This document shows, in pieces, positions 55,801 to 64,000 of a stretch of DNA of 64,000 nt. Location of the stretch: the NCBI GenBank assembly GCA_030248215.1, contig JASANG010001160.1, positions 1-64,000 on the forward strand, given 5' to 3'. Within the stretch, counting starts at the first letter, position 1. Every line of letters starts with the position of its first letter. The DNA is from Enoplolaimus lenunculus. Its lineage: Eukaryota; Nematoda; Enoplea; Enoplida; Thoracostomopsidae. Under the pieces are notes generated by a model that searched no databases, was not told the DNA's origin, and saw only the letters and a list, made by a program, of their open reading frames with translations. The translations under genes and the position numbers were made by a program.

Positions 55801-58421
55801 GCTTAACGCTCGAGCCCGAGCAGGCTCTCACGTCTTGTGGAGATTTTGCACTGCGCATTTATATGTTACAATTGTTAAACAGTACTCGCAGTGTCTGTAT
55901 TGCTCGTATATTATTGTATTTAGTTGCTCACAGTATACTCTACGAGTGAGAGGGTTAAATTTAAAAAATCGGCCCTTGCGCACTTTCACGATACTTTTAA
56001 TGGCTAAGATTTCGCGTAGGATTAGACAAAGGCGTAGTCAGACATATAATTCGTTTCCGCTCCTAAGCCTATGCGTAAACGTGGGTCAAAGTACACAAAA
56101 GTAGACAAATTCAAGAAATATCTACAGATATAACCACTAGAAATCTCTGTTTTTGACACAAAACTGTACGTCTGACTCTTGTACACTTCCCCCACATTTA
56201 CCGTTAAAGTTTAGGTTTTGGTTTAAGTTAAAAAAAGAACCTCGGGCAAACGAGTACGAGTAGGCTTGGGCTTTAAATACGATGCCTCGGGTTCACTAAT
56301 ACGCTTACTTTTCGGCAAAAATCCGAGTGTACAAAACGCGACTGACACGCCAGAATACACGTAAGAATTGAGCAGTACCAGCTTAGTTCAAGAAACACAC
56401 TGTAAAGCGTTGTATTGACTAGCGATAATCGAAAACAGTACGCATGATAGCATAAAGCAATGCCGCAGTTATGCCTAAAATTACGAATTTTTACCAGTTT
56501 GCATCAAATTTAAGTAAACGCTTTTGACCGGGGGCCGCTGTTGATCCTCACTCTCGTTCGGTACACTTTTGTGCGCGTCTGTCGACAAAACAATATAATA
56601 GTCATATGGCATTGATATTAGGGTTGCGATATACGCCGGTCGCCGCAATGCGTTGCAAGCAAAAATAACGCAAAATCTATTGGGTGGGTGGCGTGTGTTG
56701 GCGTTCAGCGGCACGCGGCGAGTACAGCGCAACCCTTACAGTAATTATATATATATCTAGTGTTCATTTTACTGGTATTCAAATTATACACGGGTGATTC
56801 ACTTTGATCGCTGGCATTGTTCATACTACGCTCACGACTGACAACCCTTGTCAGTCAAATTTAAAATTGTCAAAACTTATAGATAAAATTTTATTTCAAT
56901 CCAGGGATGTAGCCAGGATTATATTTTGAGACAAGGGTAACTTAACTACCTTTAAACGTTTTTTTTGGCGAGCAAGCGTAACAAGCAAAAAATTATCAAT
57001 GTATATACATCTTCAAAACAATTCAATTCAGTAAGGTGTACGCTATACAACAACAAATCGAAAAAAATTGTTTGGCTAATTTAAAACGACCTTAAGATCA
57101 AGCGTCAGCAAAAAAAACTAAGTTTTGATCGTGTAAAATGGCCTTATACACGTCTGGCCGACCCATTAATCAATTTGCCCGGCATCCGTCCCGCGGGTAC
57201 AGTCCACCACCCAATGCGTGTCATTCGGCCGTTCGCAATACTTACACTGCAAGCGCCATATAATCGAAGAAAAAGCAAACATATCGAGTATCAGTTGAAA
57301 TAACGTTAAACAAATGAGCAAAGCTTGACATTGCTGGTGTTAAGCAAACGCATGCCAGATACGCTAAATACGGCCGATGATATGGATCAGCGGTAAACTC
57401 GGCGTCGCTTAATAACGCAACCAAATACCATAGAAAATATAACGACGGCACGAAATGTGTCCAAAAATTGACCGTTTCGTTGTTGAGTGAAAACGCAGAT
57501 GCCATACATTGCCAAACGGTGCTTTGTGGTTTGCGGTAACCGGTCTGAAAAGCCAAATTTTGTGAACCAAAGTATTTTTTGTCCGAATAAAATGATGAAC
57601 GTTATCGGTATCTACATGGTGAGTGTATGTAAAGCAAAAAGATTGATATATATGTATGTACACATATACCGGTATATGCAGTTGCTGTAATGACCACATG
57701 GCGTAGTAGTAGCGTGCTTGACTTGAGTGCAAGAGTGCCGAGGTTCGATTCTCGGCGTGGTCCTTAACTTTGGACAAAACTTCGAACACGGGTCGCGTGC
57801 AGACCTTATAGTTCCAACAAACGTCAAAAACAGCTCACAAATCAGGTTAACTCATAGTTTGCCAAATACAGGCACGCAGCAACTGAGAGAGGCCCGGCTG
57901 TGGCGTCCGCTGTTTACAAGTGTGTACATTCAAAAATATCCGAATTTTGGGTAAAGAACAAAGTACGACAGCGAAAACAACCACAGATCGGGTCAGTAAC
58001 CACAGCGGAACCAGATGGGGCTCAGTCCCGCTGGAAACATTTTGGCCCCCTTCAAAATTTATCACCTTTCATCGAAAACCGTTGTATGCGCCTACTGAAC
58101 ATTTTTAGCCCCCCCCCCCGCCCTCCTTGCAAAGTAAGCTGGCTACGGACCTGCCACAGATATATAGAATTGACTTATTGGAAGGTTGCGGTCTGAAGAC
58201 ATTGTCAGAGTTGGCAAAAAAACGTCACGGTCCCTTGCTTATAATAACTTTGAAAAGGGTTCTTACTTCACCGTGGCATCAAGTAGAACCGTCATAGAGC
58301 TTACCAGAATAAAATGTTCCCTAAATATAAACGGTACATCGCTCTGATCACACAAACGATGCTTTGTTGCCGATGAAAGAGAGTCATGTTGAGGTTGTGC
58401 TGATGGAATGTTGCTAGACAT
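52887..58421 (-). CDS. Progestin/adipoQ receptor (PAQR) family seven-helix membrane protein
   Basis: Exon 1 (58421-58305) starts MSSNIPSAQPQ and contains DVPFIFREHFIL. Exon 2 (57544-57246) has TGYRKPQSTVWQ, the hallmark NNETVNFWTH, TM1-TM3, SSFAH and FFFDY. A later exon (54596-54375) has VVRTAAF, HIPEVFAPGRFDYFGHSHQ. The last exon (53579-52887, stop TGA) continues WFHVFAITTSYFHMIATRTD with TM7. The family's metal-site residues (SxxxH, Asp, HxxxH) are all present. TM4/TM5 should lie between 57246 and 54596; candidates at 56578-56495 and 56474-56437 are only partly in phase with exon 2. About 170 residues after TM7 form a charged Ser-rich tail, long for the family. A poly(A) signal on the minus strand at 52764-52759 follows the stop. 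Subfamily looks nearest the membrane progestin receptors; ligand unknown. Confidence 0.88.
54057..54209. mobile_element. MITE family C, copy in PAQR intron
   Basis: CCGTAGCCAGCTCATCTTGC to CTCCTGGCTACGGGCC, with CTTACTAGCGAGGC inside. About 165 bases from the 54375 donor. Confidence 0.65.
54680..55072. mobile_element. hAT-type MITE, copy 2
   Basis: 393 bp, CAGGATGCAACCGGAATT to AATTCCGGTTGCACCCTG, GGAACCGG repeats inside. Flanks CGGTCAGC and CTGTCAGC agree at 7 of 8. In a PAQR intron. Confidence 0.88.
55335..55505. repeat. Palindromic element I
   Basis: CCAAAATACGTATATGGGGA and TTCCAGTTTAATA face TATTAAAGCTGGAGTGACC and GCATACGTATTTTGG. A half-copy at about 18060-18120 has the same order. 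In a PAQR intron. Confidence 0.55.
55690..55954 (-). mobile_element. TTAA-flanked tRNA-like MITE (family P), copy 5
   Basis: CCCCTTCTCACAT after TTAA 55686-55689, and a diverged right end before TTAA 55955-55958. The tRNA-like A-box reads TAGCTCAGTGGCC in complement. Diverged about 25% from the others by eye, so older. In a PAQR intron. Confidence 0.85.
56437..56578 (-). CDS. Candidate TM5 exons of the PAQR gene
   Basis: Minus-strand 56578-56495 reads DAHKSVPNESEDQQRPPVKS then VYLNLMQTG. After GTAAAA...TTTTAG (56494-56475, only 20 nt) it continues ITAALLYAIMRT to 56437, before GTTTTC. Joined, it gives one hydrophobic helix, as expected for TM5 upstream of VVRTAAF. The exon start does not match the phase of exon 2, so at least one further exon (TM4) is missing or the model is wrong. 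A MITE-like element borders it at 56619. Confidence 0.35.
56619..56738. repeat. GGGTTGCG-ended palindromic element, copy 2
   Basis: TAGGGTTGCGATATACGCCG to CGAGTACAGCGCAACCCTTA. Internal sequence differs from copy 1. It lies in the PAQR gene directly beside the candidate TM5 exons. Confidence 0.5.
57692..57763 (+). tRNA. tRNA-like sequence, probable tRNA-derived repeat or pseudogene
   Basis: A seven-pair acceptor (GACCACA with CGTGGTC, last pair A-C), a D-arm GCGT/GCGT, an anticodon arm CTTGA/GCAAG with one mismatch, and a T-arm CCGAG/CTCGG can be folded. The anticodon would be TGA (Ser), but there is no long variable arm, the D-loop lacks GG and the T-loop has one base too many. It is more likely a decayed tRNA or SINE head than a working gene. 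Confidence 0.35.
57985..58153. mobile_element. MITE family C, copy in PAQR first intron
   Basis: Decayed left end; right end CTTGCAAAGTAAGCTGGCTA then CGGACC. A C-run and TGAACATTTTTAGCCCC match the complement of copy 1. Confidence 0.6.
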
Positions 58422-58538
58422 GATCGATAAAATACAACAAAATAGCTAAAACTATACTATTACATCTGAAACTAACTATACATATACGTACAAAAGCATA
58501 TTTTATATACTTTTTTATAGTTTGCAATACTTGAATCA

Positions 58539-58695
58539 GGCCCGTAGCCAGCTGACCTTGCTAGAGAGGGTTAAAACTTTTCATGATGGCCTACAAAATT
58601 CTTACAAGCAAGGGGGCAATGTTTCTGGTGGGGGGGGGGCAAAATTTTTCAAGAGCGGACTGAACCACCCTGTCCCACCCCTGGCTACGAATCCG
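58539..58695. mobile_element. MITE family C, copy 5
   Basis: GGCCCGTAGCCAGCTGACCT to CCTGGCTACGAATCC with a G-run and CTTACAAGCAAGG inside. Just upstream of PAQR exon 1. Confidence 0.7.
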
Positions 58696-59159
58696 AGTTG
58701 AGTACTCATTTTGACGATATTGGCCATTTCCGTGGACTTGTATGCTTGACATGACGTCCCCTGATCAGTCCACACTCAGGATTGTTCGTTGAACCGTATT
58801 GGTTGTTCCAAATCCAAAGCCTATTTCTGCTCCTTTTGAATACAAAACCCTCACAGTTTTTGAAATTTTTTCACATTTTGGCGAAAGTCAGGCAGGCTTT
58901 AGGATAAGTCATTACACGTTCTCGTCTGTTCTCCCTCTCCAAGTCTACGGCTGTGAAAATTTTTTGCATATTTGAGCTTCTCATGATATTGTTATTACTC
59001 AAATTGACGCCGTTGTTCAAAAAAAACTACACTGTAAAAATTGTCGGGTGCTTGTCAACCACACCTGCGATCCGTTTGCCTTCCACTCCAATGTCACAAA
59101 CTAAGTTATGCCTGACAAATATGTCCACACAATCAATACAACACCACTTATGTTCAGCG

Positions 59160-59345
59160 GCAAACCAAGAAATTTCTAAAAGGGAGGCGGCCCGAGATGT
59201 AATAGTGGAATAAAGCTCGCAGCGGAGCATGCGAAAAGCCGAACGGCAGTTTAGTTCCAAACCTTAATACAAAACCTTGGTTTCGATCTTTTTTGGAGGG
59301 CGTCGGCCGGGGTTGCCTTGCCCCCCCGCTCGCATCCGCCAGTTA
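59160..59345. repeat. Dispersed repeat with AGAAATTTCT start
   Basis: CAAGAAATTTCTAAAAGGGA ... GAGATGTAATAGTGG ... AAAACCTTGGTTTCGATC ... CGCATCCGCCAGT. Related stretches at 2848-2975, 4998-5105 and 63005-63215 keep the same order of pieces, so this is a dispersed family; the class is unknown. Confidence 0.5.
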
Positions 59346-59485
59346 GCAACAATTGCTTTAAATTAAACAGTGATTCAAACAATTTTTCAAACATTTAAAC
59401 TATCTTATCCTAAAACATTGCTCTGTATGCGTCATTCATAGCCATTGCTGGAACAGACAGAGGTAAGAGCTTCGTTTAAACATCA

Positions 59486-59622
59486 GGGTGAGGGCCCCCA
59501 AACTCGCCAGCGAAGCGATCGAGAAGCCAGTTTTGTTTCAATCGGTTAGGGTTGGGGCCCTTTTAGGGATGGGTCGCACCCAAATCTGGGATATGGGGCG
59601 GGGGTGGCTGCTCCGGCGCTGT
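59486..59622. repeat. GC-richer dispersed repeat D, copy 2
   Basis: Same motif order as 12724-12905, with ATCGAGAAGCCAG and ATCGGTTAGGGTTGGGGCCC. Confidence 0.5.
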
Positions 59623-59791
59623 TCATTGCTTTAAAAACGACGTTTTATAACAGCTGCAAAATACTGCTTCAAATTCAAAAATACAAAGTCTATTGTGCGA
59701 CATAACATTGCCCTGATAACAACAGCGCAATATATTTTGATGTAGAAATTCGTAAGTCAACAAAAAGCTTGTAATCGAAGATTGTGCATGC

Positions 59792-59962
59792 CTGTGGCCT
59801 GTGGCCAGCTCACACCTTCCTGGGGGGGGGGGGCGCTAGAAACTTTACAGGACGAGCATACTGTGGTTTTCGTTGACTTACAAAGCAAGGTTGAATATTT
59901 TCTAGAGGGAACCAAATTTTTTCACCGAGACTGAGCCACCCGGGACTCCCATTGGCAACCGG
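59792..59962. mobile_element. MITE family C, copy
   Basis: GTGGCCAGCTCACACCTTCC, G-run, GTTGACTTACAAAGCAAGG and a right end CCATTGGCAACCGGC. Decayed. Confidence 0.55.
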
Positions 59963-60136
59963 CATGAATACGTATAAAAACGCTGGAACGACCACCAAGT
60001 ATGTTTATAAAATTATTCATAACTATAGCAGCGGCAAGTAAACTACGGTGCAGTGGTGAAAGGCTTGGTAAAATTGCTTTTTCTTGTCTTTCTCGAACCT
60101 TAGCGAGATGGAATATATCCCATCTATTCCGTTCCT

Positions 60137-60230
60137 GACCAATGTATAGAACAGGGCCGTAACAGTAGTATAAGCATATTCCTAAGCCTAAGCCTAAGCG
60201 TACAAATGAAGCCTAAGTCTATGAAAGCCG
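60137..60230 (+). mobile_element. MITE family A, truncated copy 14
   Basis: GACCAATGTATAGAACAGGG and a clean CCTAAG core, then the match stops near 60230. Further fragments of the family lie at about 28787-28812 and 52420-52453. Confidence 0.7.
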
Positions 60231-60992
60231 CTAAAATATTTGAGTTCGCACGCGCCTCAAACGTCATCTGATCTGAGATATTTCAATTCAGGTCAGCATA
60301 ATTTTGCAATATATCCGTTATTTCGCATCAGAAAGACCAGCCACAGGAACTGGACATCATCCTCGGACATACGTCAGCTGCGGATCAAGAGAGATTATTG
60401 TATGGCCACGGTCCCTTCCCGCATCAGACTAGCGTGTGAACTTCACAAACATCTTCTGCGGGTATGCCCCCCTTAAATTTTTCTAGATCCCCCTTGTATG
60501 TATAGACTTCGACTACAAATTGAACAAGAGTAAAACCATAATCAAATATCAAAAAAACTTGAGATAATTTTGAACCAAACTATCTTGATCTGTTTTATTA
60601 AACGGCAACGATTTCGTACATCATAAACAATCTTAAACATGCCTTCTCATCTGACAACAATATTGCTTACCGCCAACCCACATAAACCTGTTTCGGAATA
60701 CAATCCGATTTCAAAAACGCCCTGCAAAGTTTAAACGACATCCAAAAGCTGCTGTAACATATAATCACATAAGGTACTCGCGGATAAATGACAAAAAATA
60801 ATATATTAACAAAACACTCGTTGTAATACCTACATCTTATGCGGATATTTATGTTAAAAACGGTAAACATATATTAAAGCCGAACGCAGATGTTTTGACA
60901 CTGTCAATATGGTATTGAGATAAGTTGTTATTGACACGTTATAAGAAGCTCTTTTCACCATTCCGTATATACCAGTCGTAGTGGGTCTACAT

Positions 60993-61922
60993 TTATTGAG
61001 CGAAGCTCGAACACACGTAAGCAATTAAGGTAATATGCAAATTAGTTATTAGCTAACTATTCATTTATCGGTTTTGGAGGTTTGTAAGCAATTTCCTCAG
61101 ATTCCTCGCACCCAAAAACCCTTCAGCCACCCTATAATTTTTGGAATAATGTAAAAAGTCCTAATTTTGTCGTGTCAATTAAGCTAATATGCAAATTAAC
61201 TATTAGCTAACTATCCAATTATCGGTGTTGGAGGTTGGTAAACAATTTATTCAGATTCCTCGCACCCAAAAACCTTCAGTGAACCCTAAAATTTATTGAA
61301 ATAATTTAAAGTCATAGTTTTGCCTTGTTAATTACGCTAATATGCAAATTAGGTATTAGCTAATTATTCAATTATCGGTTTTGGATGTTTGTAAACTATT
61401 CAAATTCCATGCACCTAAAAACCCTTTAGTGCTGAAATTATATTGCTTTTAACCTTAATAATTAGTGAAATATTGTAAAAAGTCCTAATTTAGGCTTATA
61501 ACCTATACTAATATGCAAATTATCTATTAGCTAACTGCTCAATCATCGGTTTTGGAGGTTTGTAAACAGTGTACGCAGATTCCTCGCACCCAAAAACCCT
61601 TTAATGCTAAAATTAGATTGCTTCTAACTGTAATAATTAGTGAAATATTATGGAAAGTCCTAATTTAGGCTTAATTAATTATGCAAATTAGCCTGTAGCT
61701 ACTAAACGGCTTGCAATTTTAAAACCCCAATGCGAGGTTAACACCCCAGGATAATTGGCTTTCAAACAAAAAAAGTTTATCAAAATCGGTTCAGCCGTTC
61801 CTGAGATTCTTTTCGGACGGACAGACGGACGGACGGACATCCACCTTTCGACCCCCAAGTACAAAACATAAAACGCTTCGCGAAACTCCGAGCTTCGCTC
61901 GGAGTTTCGCTTCGCTCAATAA
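60993..61922. mobile_element. Helentron-like element with internal tandem array
   Basis: TTATTGAGCGAAGCTCG at the left faces CGCTTCGCTCAATAA at the right. About four units of 150-170 bp (TATGCAAATTA... TCGGTTTTGGAGGTTTGTAA... CTCGCACCCAAAAACC) run from 61032 to about 61700. Then come AAATCGGTTCAGCCGTTCCT, a GACGGACGGAC run, and a strong hairpin CGAAACTCCGAGC/GCTCGGAGTTTCG. Short subterminal repeats, a tandem core and a 3' hairpin fit non-autonomous Helentrons. No Rep/helicase gene. Confidence 0.6.
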
Positions 61923-61937
61923 TACTTGATGATATAT

Positions 61938-62093
61938 CGGATCCGTTGCCAGAAGACGGGGGCCAGGGGACTCAGCCTCCATGGAAAAAATTTTGACCTC
62001 CCCAGATAATTTTCAGCGTTGCTTGTAAGCCATTGAAAGCTTTTGAAGGCCCATGCTGAAAATTTTAAAGGTGAGCTTGCTGCGGGCTTGTGA
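61938..62093. mobile_element. MITE family C, copy
   Basis: CCGTTGCCAGAAGACGGG to GAGCTTGCTGCGGGC, with GTTGCTTGTAAGCCATTGAA inside. Directly right of the Helentron-like element. Confidence 0.55.
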
Positions 62094-62691
62094 TATATAT
62101 CTATATCAATCAATAATCCAACAATTTTTCCACCAGCTTATAAATATAGTTTTTAAAAATGCGAAATCAAACGCACCGCTAGGCTTTTAAGATATACACC
62201 TACTACCTAGACAATTTTACTAAGCGTTTGAGAGATATAAAGCCGCCCAAACTGTGGAATCTGCATCAAAATGTGACCAAATTACATTCATATCTGAAAG
62301 GCATAGCGGCCGCTGCGAGAGACATTTTCGAAAGGTTATGACCCGCCGTTATGTCGTTTCAAAGGCCCTGTGGCTAACTTCAAGTGCAACGACCGGGTTA
62401 TCGATACCATTTTTTGTGATGCGGGTGTCAGTCCAGGTAGAAACCGGAACTGCAGACCATTTTAACCTGCAAAAACCGGTTACAGGTGGTTTCGAACTTT
62501 AAGCCAATTCATCGTTAAGCGAACGCTCTTTCACTGCGCCACGCAGCCCACGTCTCCAACTGCATTTCTTGTCATTGATGCATGCGCACACAATGGACAA
62601 GCATGTCTCACATATTTACAGCGGGATCTTAAAGCGAAACTGAAAAAATCCAAAGTGAAAATGAAAAAATTGATCCGACCTCGCACCACAC

Positions 62692-62830
62692 CCGTAGCCA
62701 GAAGGGAGCCAGGTGGGTGGCTCAGCTCCCTAGAAAATATTCAACCTTGCTTGTAAGTCATCGAAAACTCTTGTATGCCCCTCCTGAAACCTTTTAGCAC
62801 ATATAACAAGGTAAGCAAGCCACGGGCTTA
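62692..62830. mobile_element. MITE family C, copy
   Basis: CCCGTAGCCAGAAGGGAGCC to AAGCAAGCCACGGGC, with CTTGCTTGTAAGTCATCG inside. Confidence 0.6.
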
Positions 62831-63475
62831 CCATGCAGCTTAAATCTTCTGATTTGACGTCACAACACCGTGTACCAGGCCAATTTTTACGTCACATGAT
62901 TCAAGTAAATAAAAATGTTTTTCGTTCCTGGTTTTGCTCACCAACTACAAAGACCAATACGAATCAAAAAATACAGTTAAAATTGTATCATCAACCAGTT
63001 TCATACTATGAGAATCCAGAAATTTCTCAAAGGGGCGGCGGTGAACCGCAACATAACAATAGTAGAAAAAAACAAGCGGACGAAACAAGCAAAAAGACAA
63101 ACACCGTTGTAGTTCTCAACCTATTATCCTAAACCTTTTAACAAAATCTTGGTATTGATCCTTGTTTGGAACCTCTCGTTTAACTGGGGGGCCGTTCCAC
63201 GTTGGATCCACCAGCGACCAATTCTAACAGCATTTATATAACTTTATTCACCAAACGATTATATGCCTGATATAACGCAAAAGAGCAATGAAAAACATTA
63301 CAATTTCATCGCTTGTACAATTCCCAGACAAAGAAAACAGGATTGCAAACAACAAACAGTAGTAAAAATACACAAGTACAAACGTCATTGAAGATACTGG
63401 TTTGAAGCACATTAATATATCGATCACATTTCAACTGTGTCTGTACCACCATCATCCCATCACAAGAATTTGACG

Positions 63476-63692
63476 TATGGTGGAAGCTGGGATTTTGGGA
63501 TTGGATATGGTTGAATGTGAAGTTTTGGGATTTCGGGATATGGTCGAATGTGAGTGGCATTCTCGGGTTTTGGGACTTCGAGATACGGTCGAAAGTGAGA
63601 CTTTGTGATTTCCGGATATGTCCGGGTATAGTCGAAGGTGTGATTTCTGGATATAATCAAAGGTGGGATTTTGGGATTTGGGAATATGGTCA
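63476..63692. repeat. Minisatellite of about 40-50 bp units
   Basis: Degenerate units of GGGATTTxGGGATATGGTCG and AATGTGAG, about five copies. Followed from 63710 to the window end by degenerate CCTAAGCCTA sequence. Confidence 0.7.
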
Positions 63693-63707
63693 GCAATTGC
63701 ATACTCT

Positions 63708-64000
63708 TAAAGCCTTATCCTAAACCTAAGCTTCAAAGCCCAAGCCTATAATCCTAAGCGTAAGCCTACGCCAAAGCATAAGGTTTAACCCAAGGGTCAT
63801 TTTGGATCTAATCCATGATTAAACCAACGCCTATTCCTGAAGCCTCAGCCTATGCGATTCCGGATCTAAACCAAAGTCTATTTTTAAAACCTCAGCCTAA
63901 GCAAAAACCTAAGCTTATGCCATTTACGGTCTAACTATGTTTTAAACCAAAGCCTATTACCAAAGCCTCTGCCTGAAACTAAGCCTATGCCATGTACGGT
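63708..64000. repeat. Degenerate CCTAAGCCTA tract reaching the window edge
   Basis: About 290 bases of diverged CCTAAG/AAGCCTA units with interspersed ACGGTCTAA and AAACCAAAGCC. Resembles the core of families A and B but is longer and lacks their ends. Continues outside the window. Confidence 0.55.

Noticed and set aside
57692-57763. Functional tRNA-Ser(UGA)
   Set aside because: No long variable arm, no GG in the D-loop, an extra base in the T-loop and a mismatch in the anticodon stem; kept only as tRNA-like.
60240-60476. 78-codon frame (SDIRQLRIKRDYCM...) as a retroelement fragment
   Set aside because: No reverse transcriptase or nuclease motif is visible; too little to name.

Overview
This is AT-rich DNA from the nuclear genome of an invertebrate animal. 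It carries four intron-rich protein-coding genes embedded in a very dense field of short, non-autonomous DNA transposons (MITEs). Short exons in a consistent phase, GT-AG introns and vertebrate-like protein families show that it is metazoan. An ENKD1-like gene suggests a lineage with cilia. I cannot place it more precisely. (TTAGGC)n tracts recall nematode telomeres, but here they sit inside MITEs and prove nothing about phylogeny. I saw no LTR, retroviral, Polinton or other virus-like element, no rRNA and no CRISPR.

Layout: (1) 1-6.2 kb is repeat-rich flank holding MITEs of several families, including one element nested inside another. (2) 6.27-23.53 kb, minus strand: an asparaginase/ankyrin protein (ASPG class). 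I could follow it through 16 exons with matching splice phases. Its conserved TGGT catalytic motif reads VGGI, so the predicted nucleophile is missing. (3) 29.35-34.19 kb, plus strand: an ENKD1-like gene. It is recognised by a GxNFxxxN block and an enkurin-like C-terminus, and its middle is only partly resolved. (4) 36.58-43.48 kb, plus strand: a complete catalytic malic enzyme, probably the mitochondrial NADP type. Fourteen exons are resolved and only the initiator exon is missing. (5) 52.89-58.42 kb, minus strand: a PAQR-family seven-helix receptor with a long C-terminal tail. Its TM4/TM5 exons are partly unresolved. (6) 58.5-64 kb is repeat-rich flank with a Helentron-like element that contains a tandem array, and a minisatellite at the right edge.

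At least ten MITE-like families recur. Family A has GGCC termini, 8-bp target duplications and a TTAGGC-like core. A mariner-type family has TA duplications. A family with TTAA flanks carries a tRNA-like internal promoter. hAT-type elements have 8-bp duplications. Further palindromic families are described separately. Most stand-alone reading frames in the window are translations of these repeats. The most notable points are the probable pseudoenzyme asparaginase, MITEs lying next to 5' splice sites within that gene, the tRNA-like TTAA element, stacked and nested insertions whose order can be read, and two candidate micro-introns of 20-25 nt.
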